A stretch of DNA of 64,000 nucleotides from Rhodamnia argentea. Lineage: Eukaryota; Streptophyta; Magnoliopsida; Myrtales; Myrtaceae. Location of the stretch: positions 6,200,001 to 6,264,000 of the forward strand of contig NC_063151.1 of the NCBI RefSeq assembly GCF_020921035.1. Direction: 5' to 3'. The position numbers and the translations under genes are program-made. Below, piece after piece: positions 34,451-47,340 of this stretch. Position 1 is the first letter of the stretch. Each line of letters starts with the position of its first letter. The notes beneath the pieces were generated by a model that saw only the letters and a program-made list of their open reading frames with translations, made no database searches and was not told where the DNA came from.

Positions 34451-35079
34451 ATAAAACTTTCTTGTCGCACCATCATGTCGTTGTGATTGGACTGTGAATT
34501 CCTTGGCTAGAAATCATCACCCGCACCATATGAGAAACCTCACCCCCTCTAAAAAGCTCCACAGAGATTTACCCTTTTGCCCTTTCATTAGCGGACCTAA
34601 TTGGCCTAATTGTCCAATCAATGACTGTCATGAGACGTTCATTGACGCTTAAAAAAGGGTTAATTAGCATAAGTGCATGGTGACGATGTCTAGAGAACCC
34701 GATGACATTTTTTTATTTTTGGTCGAACTCAATGACATTTCACCTCCCATAAATTGGCCTCACCAACCCGTACATGATAACAGTAGGTCTTGCCGCTCGT
34801 TGGTTCTTCTCACAGGGATGTGATAGTCATGTGCTTGGGAAAATTATCCAATCAATCATAAATCCATTTAATTTTAAACTTTTTAATTTCGCTAATTTAA
34901 TCTTAAATGTTTTTACACGAAATATCAATATAATCGTTCCAGCAATTTTCGTCGGTAATTCTTATGGACCATAACCACGGAAAGCGACCCGACATTCTTA
35001 GAACTACATATTTTCCTTTCACAGTTGTTTACATAAGAACAAAAAAATTGCCAACTTCTCATCGATTCTGCACTCAATC

Positions 35080-37990
35080 AATCAATCGTGATTGGTCAAT
35101 CGAAAGCAATGCATCAACTAGACTACGGGCATCGACATCTATGTCGGGAAATCCGTCGGATGCCATGGACCGATTGCTTCTATGAAGGTACAACTGATTG
35201 GGAAAACGAAAGCTTCTCATCCCCACCTACATGCGAGCCGTATAAAGACGAGCTACAAGGGACAAAACGAACAGACAAGGAAAGAGAAGGTGGTATGATG
35301 ACCGTAGTGTTCGACCGGACTACGGTTTGGAGTCATTCGTAAACTGCGAACGAGTAATTGCAGTTGCCGTTCTTGTTTGGCATGATCCTGCTTGTAAATC
35401 GTGTATGGATGCACTGTCAATGTGTTAATCTCTTCATGTCATCGAAGTCGGTTCTTAAAGGACTACTCCCTAAATTTGGTATGATGTTGCGATATTACCT
35501 ACCAAACAAGCACCTGATTATCGAGCTTGGTTGCCCCTAATATAAAAGTTTGTAGTGATTTGCATTACTGTAACCTAGACAAGGTCTAGGATTAATTGAT
35601 CAAGCACCGGCGAAAAGCCCTTGAATTTGATTACTTTGCACATTATTTTGTTATCCCTTTGATTTATTAAAATTTATGTCTAAACCCTTGGGTGACGTAA
35701 TTGGTTAGAGGGGCGGAAGATTTTCGATTCGGGAGCCAATCACCCGTTGACATCTTGTTGTCGGAAAAATTATAAAAAAAAGTCTTAAATCTATTATAAT
35801 TATGACAATTTAGTTATATATATAGATTCAGTTTTAAATTTTTTATAATTATGTCAATTCAATTTATATGATCAATTTGGGCCAGCCGGTGCTATCGTGG
35901 ACGTCAGCCGAACTTAGGACTAAATTGATAATTTTATGACTTTTTTTGGTAATTCTCCCTTTCGGTATCAGTGGCTGCCCAAAGGCTTGAAAGCTTGCGA
36001 GGGAATCCATATGGCCGGGTCTTCCCACTTGTCCCCATGTTACGACATATCCACCCACAACCACAATTACAGTGGACCCCCAATTCATACTCTCTCTCCT
36101 TTTCCAAATATCATAAAATATCTGCCAGAAATGTTTAAAAAAGAAAATCTATAGATTGGACGATAAACTGCAGGTCGTTTTATCATTTCCCAACATGAAT
36201 GGAAAGCTCTATGCATAAATAATGGTGGTGAATCTAATTGATTCGACCATCAGATTTAGATGTATTTGATTTGAGCAGAGTAGTTTTGTGTTAGTCGATA
36301 TTGTGAGATAACATACTTATTTAATCTTTATCTTGGATCACTCGTGGTAACTTATTATGTACAAAGAAAATCTACGTCACATAACAATCGAAATTCTTTT
36401 TACGAGTCAATTTTACCTTGTCACCATATAAACAAAACAAATCCTAATTAATAAACTAGGACTTTTGCCTTTCTTGAGACCTCCTGCAAGTCTCAAATCC
36501 GTTTTCTTCGTTCAAAATTGAAATAACGGACAAATAATACGTGTCGTTTATCCGACGGCTTGTTGTACATTAACGGTCGAGACGGCGTTGGTGCACTACC
36601 CCGTGACTCAAAATCGCCGTTGCTAACAACTAGGGGTGTCGCCATGAAGCCGGCTTTGATTCTCCCTCTCCATATCAACCTCATTTTTCCTCGTCAATGA
36701 ATCATTGCCCTTTTGTCTCCTCCTGCTTGCACATCGAAACAGCAGACAAGACACCTCTCTCCCATTCAAGAAACAGCTTCATTGAAACTCAAGTAGGAGT
36801 CGATTACGTTTATGTCAGACACCATCATGTCCGGAGGTCCAATTGCGAATCTTTCGGCTGGTAATCACCGCCACCAGATGGATATAACAAAAGAAAAAGA
36901 AAAAAAAAAAAACTCCTTTCCCTCTTCAAAAGCTCCAAGAAGAAGGTCCCCCTCGGATTAACCCCTTTTTTCCCTGTCATTAGCGGACTATATTAACCTA
37001 ATTGTTTCAATCAATTACTATCGCGGGACTTTCAGATGGAGGCCATCACATCTTTTTGAGAAGAACCAATGAGTGGCAAGAACTGCTGTTAGTGGCAGAT
37101 CTAACCATAATTTTGCAAACACTTCATGTTCCTTTTCAATGGCAAATCATACATTATACATGTGGTGTTGATCCGTTTGCTAAAAGTTTAAGCTTTTGAG
37201 ATAAACCGGTTTGTCTGACTCTGTGTGTGAGCTCGAGCATGGACTTAAATCACTACAATCGGTTTCATCCTTCTCACCTGCCCCTTTTTATTTTCTTACT
37301 CTCCTTGTTTTCTTGGGCCCACTTGCTTGTTTGATATGGCTTAATGGTACTAGATGCCACCCGTTAGTGTGACACGGAATAGAAGTACAAATACAAGGGG
37401 AAAATTGGAATACGATGCGAAATGACACGCTTAATTTTTCATATCGATACGAGCCAACATGTTTTCATGGTAATTCAATTATTTGGCATGTAGAATCAAA
37501 ATCAAGGTATTTCAAACTCACATTAATTGAGGCGAATCACGAACACAATGGCGACATGCCAACACAAATTGCCGGCCCTCTCAATTATGTCCCCGTCTGG
37601 TGTTGCTTGTAAAGACCGGCTTAGATGCGTGGGGTTTTAAGTAATGTTTGTGCTTGTAATTTTGGGTCATTTTCGAATGGTTTATGCTTTAAAGATAATC
37701 GATTTGTCCGTAGAGAGAATTCTCGTTTGATTGATATTATTTCGCTGCATACGATGATTAAGTAAATTTGAGACTTATGGTATGGACTATGGAGGTCATA
37801 TCTAGAGTGTTGCTAGCATTTTGAGATAAGCTCTGTTTATTTTATAAAAACTAAATAATTTGAAAATTGATTATATTACTTGAAGTAATTAGTTAATACA
37901 GTAAATTTCGTCGCAAGAAAGTTGATCATTATTTCCTTGGAGGCTTCTAATGGACCAAAACCCTAGAAAGCGACCCGGCCATCCTCAGCC
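35080..37990. repeat. Degenerate ~3-kb intergenic repeat, copy 3
   Basis: It matches copies 1 and 2 in order (for example 'gaaggtacaactgattggg' at 35184, compare 29238 and 32215). Equivalent points lie about 2.97 kb apart between copies (29.24, 32.22 and 35.19 kb). Sequence identity looks modest with many indels, so the array is old. No shared protein-coding frame. Confidence 0.65.
35765..35960. mobile_element. Short subrepeat-type MITE
   Basis: The left end 'ggaaaaattataaaaaaaagtcttaaat' is mirrored by the right end 'gactttttttggtaattctccc', with short 'caatttag' lines and 'ggacgtcagccg' between. An internally deleted relative of the larger elements, lying inside copy 3 of the 3-kb repeat. 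Confidence 0.45.
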
Positions 37991-39675
37991 CCACATAAAT
38001 TGATGTCAAGTTGCAATTTTACAGCTAGTTGAAACTTGACAGGAGGCCAATTACATTACCACCAATATAAATGTAGAGCATTAACTAATCATTATCTTTG
38101 CCGAGTCTATAATCTTGTAAGTAAGCATTTGGCACACTGTAATTAATTGCAACTAACCTCTTGGCACTTAGTCATATGTAGCAATCATGCCCTTTAATGA
38201 TACGACGAGTACATGGCCCTGACATGCAATTATTGATGCAAAAAATTTGATAAACTCCTAGTTATTATGAAGAAGTGACAAATTGGGTGTATAAAGATTA
38301 CGTAGTCGGAACAACTGACAATTAGAAGGGAATCGATAACTCTCCAATAAAATTACCGGCAGAAAATGTGAGTTATTGACAAGAAATTTCATCGCGATGG
38401 AAGCCATCGACACCAACCTATAACTACAAAGTAGCATGTTTTTAGATATGTAACTTCTTGTAATTGCTGATAGGAAGAGGAAGTAATTTGTTCTTTCAAG
38501 TTCAACAATTGTTATGTGTAATTGCGAGGGTTATAAATACCCAAGGGTATTCGTTGTAAAAGATTAAGAACTCAGCTTTCTTCTACAATTTTTTTTTTTT
38601 ATCTATACTTTCCTGCAATTTACATCAGTGGCAACTATTGTTTGTAGCGTTCGTCCTTTTAAGTTTCTTTTCATTTATCTTGTTGTCCAACATTAATAAA
38701 TGACCATCTACAACTTTTGTCGATTCGTCGAACCATTCATATTCTCGAAGAATATTCATCAAGGACGTCGTTATATATTGGAGTGGTCCATATAGATGAT
38801 TTGTCCTAGTATCTCTATTGATTTATTAATTTGTTAGGATAAGCTACTCAAACTATGTAGACTATGTGATGTGCTAGGTTTGGTTTTATGAGATCATTGT
38901 GTCCCCATGTTGCCCATTATTCTTAGAAGGTATAATTAGAGTTTGGAATTACTCCTCTCTTCTTCGCCCAAAAAGATAGAAAGGCGTAATTTAGATATTC
39001 AACAAAACATCAATTTTTATTTGTTAAGTCGATTAATAACCAATTAACAGAAGATGATGATTTACAAGGTATAACCTTTTACGGTAATATGCTTAACAAA
39101 GGATTAGTCAATTTTCTATGCAAAAAGCTAGACTTGCCAAAATGAGTCATAGACTCGTTTCTTAACTTATATTCGATGAGTTTTTTTTTTTGTTATATTA
39201 AATAGATGGGTCATGAACGAGTTTAAAATGGTAAGGCTCAAATTAATATGTGTGTTAAATGAGTTGACAGACTTAACCCACCTTTATGACTCTCGTCTTC
39301 ACTAGATCTCGAGTTCACTTGCTTCGTACTCTTACTTTAGCTTTGATATGAATTTTTCTAGGGCTTGCAATATGTGCCGAGTTGAGTATGATTTGTGTAT
39401 AAGCCACTAAATTTGTATTAAATGGAAATGTCACATAGGTTAAATGTATCAATTTGGGACGGATCATTTTCAATCCGATCTGTACAGTTGTTTTGGTACT
39501 GCTGGACCGTACTTCCCACATGCTACCTTCCCACTCCCCAGGTGTCGCCCCACAGCGTCTTCCTGTATATATGCCCAGCGCATTCGCTTCGCCTCATCCC
39601 TAACCCCAAAACACCAGATCGCCACATCCGCCATTACTCCCCATTACCCCAAAAAAGCTCGAGCACATCCTTTGC
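37991..39675. other. Intergenic and CBSX5 upstream region
   Basis: AT-rich with no gene recognised until the CBS-domain gene. The last ~200 bases turn C-rich (39500-39660), as expected for a plant core promoter and leader. Confidence 0.45.
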
Positions 39676-41392
39676 ATGGCCGTTGGATTGCTGTCCCACA
39701 CCGTGTCCGACCTCTGTCTCGGGAAGCCCGCGCTGAGGTCGCTCCCCGCCACTGCCACCCTCGGCGACGCCCTCTCCGCCCTCAGGAGCTCCGGCGAGAC
39801 CTGCCTCAGCGTCTGGAGCTGCGACCACTCCTCGGGCGATGCGGCCGCGCCCGAAGCCGAGCTCGGTTGCAGGTGCGTCGGGAAAGTTTGCATGGTGGAC
39901 GTGATTTGCTACCTCTGCGAGGACGGCCGCCTCTCCTCGCCTTCCTCTGCTCTGAAGGCTCCTCTCACTGCGATCCTGCCCAACATTCCAGGTCTTGTCA
40001 TTCATGTCGACCCTTCTTCCAGGTAGCTTTTTGTCTCTTTTCTTTTTGGCTTGTGTCTCGGGATTTTCCTCTGCTGTTACGTTTCGTGCGAGCTTTAGTC
40101 GGTCCTTCAATTGACTCTTCCGTCACTTAAAGTTTACTGACTTTTCTGTACAAATCATTCTCATTTTTGGAGACAGTGTGTTTGTGCATTTTTACCAAAA
40201 AAGTGTGTCTTGTCTGTACAATCTATGCTGAATTCAGGTCAGTGTCAAAAGAATTCTCCAGAAATTCGAGTTTTTGCATATGACACGCGTCTGTCCTCCG
40301 TCGCCCGTCGCTTGTCTCGGGCTCGCGTCGTTTCATTGCAGCTCAGAATGCACTTCACCCTGAAATTGAAACAGAGTTCTCTGTTTTTAAACAAGAATGA
40401 AGAGTCTAATCGTGCGAAGTGAAAGCTTGACGTCTCGTTAAATCAAATTTTGAGCCAAATTTGATATGTTGAGAACCCATTTGTCTGATTAATGTTTCGG
40501 AGATGATCCGTTCTGTGCTTCTTCGTGTTTCAGCTTGTTAGAAGCGATTGATCTCATACTGCAAGGAGCACAAAATCTAGTGGTGCCAATCGTAACCAGA
40601 TTTGCCACCAAAACGAGACGGAAACAGCACCAGAAACCTTCGCCGACGCCGACTCTGCACCACGGCCGGGAGTTCTGCTGGCTCACGCAGGAAGACGTCG
40701 TCCGCTTCCTCCTCAACTCCATCGGAGTCTTCTCTCCGCTCCCCGCCTTGTCGATTGACGATCTGGGCATCGTCAGTGCCGACGTTCTGGTCGCGGACTA
40801 CCATTCCCCTGCCTCCTCCGCCGTCGGAGCGATTGCCAGCTCCCTCGCCGACCAGACCTCCGTCGCCGTCGTCGACGGGAACGGAGTCCTGATCGGCGAG
40901 ATATCCCCTTTCGCGCTCGCCTCCTGCGACGAGACCGCCGCGGCCGCCGTCGCGACGCTCTCCTGCGGCGATCTACTGGCGTACATCGACTGCGGAGGCC
41001 CGCCGGAGGAGCTCGTGAGGACGGTGAAGGCGAGGCTGGAGGAGCGTGGTCTCCAAGCTACGGTCAACGAGCTCGCGATTTCTTCAAGCAACTCAAACCC
41101 CTCGTCGCCGTCGTCGGACGAGGATACCGTGACGTCTCCAACGAGCGTGCTGCTGCTGCGGAAGCTGGGGAGGTGCAACAGCCGCTCGTTCAGCTACTCG
41201 TCTCGGCTGGTGAGGAGGTCGGAGGCCATCGTGTGCAACCGGAAGAGCTCGCTGGTGGCGGTGATGGTTCAGGCGATCGCGCACCGGGTGAACTACGTGT
41301 GGGTGATCGAGGAGGACTGTAGCTTGATCGGGATCGTCACCTTCTACCACATGCTTGAAGTGCTGAAGGAGCATTTGGAGAATTTGGCTTGA
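39676..41392 (+). CDS. CBSX5: CBS-domain protein (CBSX5-like), 2 exons
   Basis: Exons 39676-40022 and 40534-41392, split by one GT-AG intron within a Ser codon, encode 401 residues. It starts MAVGLLSHTVSDLCLGKP. CBS segments are visible at the N-terminus (ATLGDALSALRSSGETCLSVW, VGKVCMVDVICYL), in the middle (LLEAIDLILQGAQNLVVPIV, WLTQEDVVRFLLNSIG, TSVAVVDGNGVLIGEIS) and at the end (VAVMVQAIAHRVNYVWVIEEDCSLIGIVTF, written here in part). CBS pairs usually bind adenosyl ligands and regulate a partner; in plants some CBSX proteins activate thioredoxins. The coding region is GC-rich and strongly contrasts with its flanks. CBSX5 assignment rests on overall resemblance and on gene order. Confidence 0.93.
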
Positions 41393-43596
41393 AGAAGCCT
41401 GTAGAAACAACAAAAAGGTTCCTTTTTTATTATTTTTTGTTCCTGTGCTTGAGCTTATCTCTCATTACTCACGGGATGTCTGAGAGAGATGTCATAAGAT
41501 ATCTGGGAAGTGCAAGTGAGCTTTTTGACCTTTTCGTGGCTTTTTCAATCATTTGAGAGGAAGGGACAAAGAAAGTTAGGCCTTTGATTTGTATGATTAT
41601 GGCTAAGTGTGTTTTGCTTTTCCTGTTGGGATGGACCCAACTTCTGCTTTTCATCAATGCTTTTTGGACTTTGGATAAAATTTGTTGGGAGTGTCGATTT
41701 GGACAAAGGACGGATAAGGAGATTCTGCCCCTTGGCCCATGATTTTATGATCCGGTTTGAGATCGTGCTCATGTGTAGAGTAGGCAAATGAGGTGGTAAG
41801 GTCGATTTTGGATTTGGGGAGAAACAAAGAAGAGCAAAGTGCATCCCGGGTCTACGGCGCAATGAATCACCATCATGTGCAGTCATGTGGCCTCCTGGTT
41901 GTCCTTTGTGGGTTGAAGTCAAGACAACTTATTGATGGTCCAATCATGCTGTTGGATTCCATGGAGGGGTCCCCTACTTCGACCAAGATGCATGATCAAG
42001 CTGAATTCCACTGTGACTAAGTATTCGTGATTGGCATAAGTAGCTTTCGCTAATTAGGTTAGCAGACGACGTGATTCTGAGGTTCAGACATTGAGAAGAT
42101 GCAATTGCAATACAAGAAACTGGGTCGTGCTTGGGGGAAGGTCCCTACCTTCTGTGCTACACATAGATGAATTAAGGCGAAACTTCTTTCGTTAATGAGT
42201 CATGGTGGCGTGGCCCACGGCGAGAAGGCTTAGCATACCTCCGTCCATTAAAATTTTTTTTAAGGCATTTGCAAGATACCCTTCTGTGTTATGAGCTCAG
42301 AATACTTACCTGCAGAAACAATTGGCAAAACTATACTCTGCTTCCAAAATAAAGATTCAAGTAGCCTTCGAGTTTTTTTTTTTTTTGGTTGAAAGTAGCC
42401 TTCGAGTTTGAGTGGAGTTAATCTGATTGAATGCACATAGAAAATGACAGACTTCACCTAATCTCCATTTCTGCATATAAAAAGTCTGCAACTTTCTGGG
42501 AGATCTCAGTTTCTTGTTGAAGGGAGCTGGCAGCATATATAAAAGAATGCGAGTGATTGTTTAAGGTCTGCACATGAGTGACTGATTGTTTCTTTAAGTT
42601 TGTTTCTTGCATGTTTGGCCACTGAAGGACACTCTGTCCCTTCTTTCCGTAACTAATGTAAGTACAGCTACTTCAAGATATAATGACAATTAGCAGTCTT
42701 AAAAGAGCGCATGTTTATGGTGAATCTTCTGCGATCTTCGCCGACATGATACGACAAATGATCCGAGGAATTATTGATCAATGAAGTATGTGCACGCCCT
42801 GCTCATCTTTTCTAGGAAAAGAGATACTCTTTATCAATATCTCTTTGGAACGGATTTCTCGAGCTGTACATTTCTTCCAAACAAGACATTATATCCATTC
42901 TAATGTCGAAATGTGAACTCTCACATTTTCTAGAGAAATGACACGAGTTATACTATATTCTTCAATTAATACAATCCCTCGCAAGATGACAAAAACTTCA
43001 TTTTTATTAACCCGAATACACAGTGAATGACATTTACAATCATATTGGAGTCGATTTTCATGATCAGTGACCAAACAAGAAAAATTATTAGGTGCTCCCA
43101 GCCTACATTAATCCACTCCACATGAGCCATCAGATCATGAGTCTCACATGGAATCAAAAACCAGCATACATTAACCCAACCTCACAACTTGTCCTCCAAT
43201 GATGAACGAGGGGACTGTGGAAATCGAAAGTGCCAGAACCTTATGCGGTTGTGGCTCTGCCCAAAATGATCAAGAAATCCCTTTCCTAGGGGAATCACCT
43301 AAAATATACTGAAAGACAATTACCATTTACTCTTAGTACTCTACACGGAGACCGGAATTTATAAGCACGAATGTAGCGGCAAGTGAATCAAAAGTTGGCA
43401 ACAAACTTCATTAGTGTAAGAGAAATGGTTTAGAAGAATAATGAGGCCAAAGGTACTACAGACAAGTATTTCGTACGCCAGCCTTTTTAAGAGACAAGAT
43501 TGGCCCCACAAGTTCCACACTGGAGATTTATGCAATTCCTCTAAGGACATCAAACGTGTAATCTAACATACTTGAGTACAAAAAGAATCATTAGTT
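41393..43596. other. Intergenic between CBSX5 and RCC1 genes
   Basis: The two genes converge here. The first few hundred bases are likely CBSX5 3' UTR and the last few likely RCC1 3' UTR. A 16-bp direct repeat (AGTAGCCTTCGAGTTT at 42360-42375 and 42394-42409) flanks a T-run. No other gene. Confidence 0.5.
42360..42409. repeat. 16-bp direct repeat around a T-run
   Basis: AGTAGCCTTCGAGTTT occurs twice, separated by T's and 'ggttgaa'. On the opposite strand this reads as a very short insert ending in poly(A), flanked by a long target duplication. That would suit an extremely 5'-truncated retroposon. Replication slippage is equally possible. Confidence 0.5.
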
Positions 43597-46500
43597 TCAA
43601 CAACTGGAGCCAGAGTCTCCCTCCATTCCAGAGCTGCAGCCCATTTCATCCACTGTTTGTTGGGCAAACATCTCGGTCGGTTCCAGGCAGGCACTCAGCA
43701 TGTCGTGCCCGAGTTGTGCCCTCACATTGTCTCCGAACCCAAACAACCTCCCTTTGCTAGTTATCACCACAGTGTGGTACAGACCAGTACTAATTTGGGA
43801 GATGCGGTGTGCTCTCAGGCTATCAAGGATTCTTGGCCTCATGACTTTATCAGATACTCCTCTGTCCGGAAACCCCAGGCTGTCCGGAAACCCCAGGCTG
43901 CCAAATCCCATCCGTCCAAAACCATACGCAAAACCATGTTCCTCCAAGACGAAGGTTTTCCTCTTTCTTGCACAGACCTGCAAGTGAATAACCCGGCATT
44001 GAAGACTGACTACTGTTCGGGTTTCTCTTTCTACACCTCCTTCCTCTTTCGGAATAAGAAAAGAACGGAAAAGGCAAAACAAATCCTAAAGAACCATTAT
44101 ACTATTATTATAAAGATGAAAAGAAAAAAAATATGAATCAGCTGATATCCAAAAGTAAAGAAAAGAAGTCCCTACTTATCCCTGAATAAACCTGGTTTCA
44201 TATCCTGCCCCAGATTTGATCAGTCAAAGAATATAAAGAGTTGAAAAGCACCTCAGGTTCCATGCCACTTTATGTATACTTTTGGGCAACTGTTCTAACA
44301 GAAAGGCTGTCGAGTCTTTGCCAACTTAGGAAGCCCTTCTCATTTTGGGATGCCATAACTTAAAAGAAATGTTACACAAACTGACCTGTACTGCAAGATG
44401 GCCCTTTAGGTTCTCTACAAGCTCCGGAGTAGTTTTATCAATCTCATCTCCATGGCCTAAAGCACCACAATAGCCTTTGCCCCAAGTGTAAACCTGATAC
44501 ATCCATTGAATTGCAACTCCATATTAATGCATTAGGCATGAAAAAACAAAAAGGAAAAACAAGAAATATAAAAAGGCACATCCCTTTTCTTTTTCTCTTT
44601 ATTTGCTAGGAGTCAAAAGGCATATTAATATTCAGCCTAAGAACTTACAAGTCCATTAGAATCCAGCGCCACAGCATGCTCATCACCTGCAGAAACGCGC
44701 ACCACATGGACGTCCCTCCTTCTAAATGATTGAATTTGACGGGGGTTGGACTCATTATGCTGTTCTCCGTGTCCAAGACAGAAGTTGGAACCTGAACCAA
44801 AAGAGTAGAGTGCCCCATTTTCTAATACAGCGAACACATAACTTGGACCAGCAGCAATTTGAACCACAGGGCCTACAGCTTCAAATTGTTCAATCATCTT
44901 TGGCGTCGACCTCTCCAGAGTGTCACCATGACCAAGTTGTCCATAAGTGTTGCTGCCACATGTACAGACATGACCATCTCTTGTGAGGAAAACAGTAAAA
45001 TTAAGCCCTGCAGCAACCTGAAAGAAGTTTTAGCTTTTCTCACTTTGCTTACAGTGGGAGGAGAATATGTATTCAAGGATAAACAATATCAATCATTGAA
45101 ATGCCGAATTTGAACCACTAACTATTTAGCAAGAATAAATGACGCGCTTCCCAACAATGATTTACCATGACAGATCAGTCAAAGTGAATGATAAAGAACT
45201 AAGATATAACCAGCAGTCCAACATACTCGAGCATTTATAGGACTTGAGTAATCAATGACCATGTATAATTTGAGCATAAAAATTACACGAGAAATGTCAA
45301 AACCAAAACAAAATGGTTTAGATGAGTAAAGATACATGATATGATGAATTTCTGCTGTCTCTCATTAAATGGGATAAAAAGTACTCAAAGAACTCTCAAC
45401 TAATTTTATCATGTTTCTAGCAAAAATCAAGGAGAGAAGAGACATGATATCCACAGAACTTTGAGGATAGTTGTAGGACATCTAGAAACTAAGAATTGAC
45501 AACTAGCAAAATAGAAGATCCAATAATAGCTTCCATCGAATAAATATTTGATTCAGATCCCAAATTCTTTCTTCAAAACCATCTTCCCAGGCTTTATTTA
45601 GGGACCCACAGATAAACTTCATAGCCATGGGAGACACCCATGCAGCAGGAAAAAGCAATCATGAACACGAGGAGGGGTTGCATTTTCTCTCCTGGATAGA
45701 AAAGGGAAGCATGGCATTTACCTAGACTAGCAAAACCTTCAATATCCAAAATACAGAAAATTGGTTTGATGGATCACCTGTCTGCAGGGAACACCTTGCA
45801 ATGCTTCAACAAGCCGAGGTCTAAATATCAGACGTGCTGTCTCTCTCTGTCCACAGCAGTAGGATGAATTATCTCCACAAGTATAAACCTGTTTCGATAG
45901 AATCTTTTCTGTAAAATTATAGGAAATACCATACAAAGGACAAAGAGGAATGTCTAGGTAGCATATGTCATATCTATGTCCATACGAACTGCAGAGCTAG
46001 CATCATGGCAAACCCCCAAGTAAGACATCAACTGCTAAGGTAGAATTGATAACTGGAGCTCTTCATGAGAACATTATCAAGCCCAACAAGTTGATGCAAT
46101 AGTCTGGCTCAGATAGCAACAAAGGAAAATGGGAGATGCAAAAAGCATAAATCATGATGATTTTATTCTTTTCTCCCATCGATTTCCCTCTACTTTCCCA
46201 AAAGGGAAAGGACATGCTAACTTATCTAGCCAAAGAAGGATGAGAAAACTACAAACCTCTCCAGACTGTGTGACGAAAGCAGCATGATTATGGGAGGCTG
46301 AGACTTGTAATACATGCGTCGGGTGTGGAAAACTTATTGGGGTAAATGCTACACATTGTGTTGTTTCAGCACCATGACCAAGAACACCGCTTAGACTAGA
46401 TCCGCAAGAATAAACGGATGAATCATGGAGAAGTAATGTATGAAATCTCCCGGTGGTAACCTGCATCTGCTGATAAAATAAAAATTGATGAGCATGCACG

Positions 46501-47340
46501 ATAACGAATGGATTGCTAACAGATTAATAAGACTTTGGTCGAAAGGGGCAGGGGAAGACTACAAGGTTCCTCATCTTTCTTCCCCCCAAAATGACATATA
46601 TATTGCATTGAGTTTCTACCAAAATCATTCTTTTGATGGTCAAGTCATTCCACATTTGGCAGGTAAAAATCTCACCAAGCAGACATATAGCACCAATCAT
46701 GAGAGACGCCGACACGATCGTTGCGAGCACTGTTTTTGTATCGAAATTTAGAAATTCTTAAGCTTCGGATAATTGGGCAACGAATTTGATAAGTAAAACC
46801 AAATGGGGAGACAAGCTAATTAATCTCTACTTTCACTTTCTAATAACCTCATTATCCAATAAAAGCATTAAAAAAGGACCTTGCCCAATAATTTTCGAGC
46901 GCAATTATATAGCAATCAAATTGATGGATGCCAACCATCCCTTAAACCCCCTCAAAACACAATTAATTATCCTTAAAAATCGAAGTACTACAGAAACATA
47001 CGTTGCCAGAGGATGTTTCAACTGTGTCGGACGACTGCTCCACAGATTGCAGGAACCTCAAAAGCCGCTTCCAATTGCTGCCGCACCGATTAAAGATCTC
47101 CTCCTTCGATTTCACGCTCATAGAGGAATACGTAGGATGAGAACTACAGAGCTGAAATGCAGCAAGCTCCACAAGTGATCGAAACTTGCTGGGGTGCAGC
47201 CCATGACTACCCCCAAAAGCTCTAGAGGTCAATTCTAAGAAAACAAGATCAACTGGACTGAGCCGCCCACAGCTCAGAATCTCCAGAATCAAATGTGAGG
47301 GCAAATCCTCAATTGAGATTGATCTATATCTATCACCCAT
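43597..47340 (-). CDS. RCC1-repeat protein with F-box-like N-terminus, 6 exons
   Basis: Exons 47002-47340, 46257-46466, 45778-45888, 44649-45017, 44386-44493 and 43597-43977 give 505 residues. Every intron is phase 0. The start is ATG 47340 (MGDRYRSISIEDLPSHLI); the upstream codon at 47361 is TTG. Exon 1 (residues 1-113) looks like an F-box (IEDLPSHLILEILSCGRLSPVDLVFLELTSR, in part). Exons 2-6 form the RCC1 propeller with repeats such as VYSCGSSLSGVLGHG, VYTCGDNSSYCCGQ, VCTCGSNTYGQLGHGD, LYSFGSGSNFCLGHG, VYTWGKGYCGALGHGDE and LFGFGDNVRAQLGHD. RCC1 propellers range from Ran exchange factors to photoreceptors; the specific role here is unknown. The second exon's acceptor is ambiguous by one CAG (46466 or 46469). 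Confidence 0.93.
43862..43897. repeat. Perfect 18-bp tandem duplication inside RCC1 exon 6
   Basis: CTGTCCGGAAACCCCAGG is repeated twice in tandem. It is in frame and duplicates six residues, giving FPDSLGFPD on the minus-strand protein. It falls in a loop region between RCC1 repeats, so it is probably tolerated. Confidence 0.9.

Larger units (their letters stand above)
30575..34990. repeat. Degenerate ~3-kb intergenic repeat, copy 2 (interrupted)
   Basis: Copy 2 is expanded by a Harbinger-like MITE (30864-31482), a second MITE (31566-32098) and a SINE (32264-32457). It shares with copy 3 the segments 33180-33480 (35400-35720), 33590-33700 (36010-36130), 33965-34110 (36150-36290), 34555-34640 (36925-37030) and 34960-35010 (37945-38000). 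Confidence 0.7.

Noticed and set aside
39600..41413. Long minus-strand frames antisense to the CBSX5 gene
   Set aside because: GC-rich coding sequence leaves antisense frames open; the plus strand has clear CBS motifs and a proper intron.
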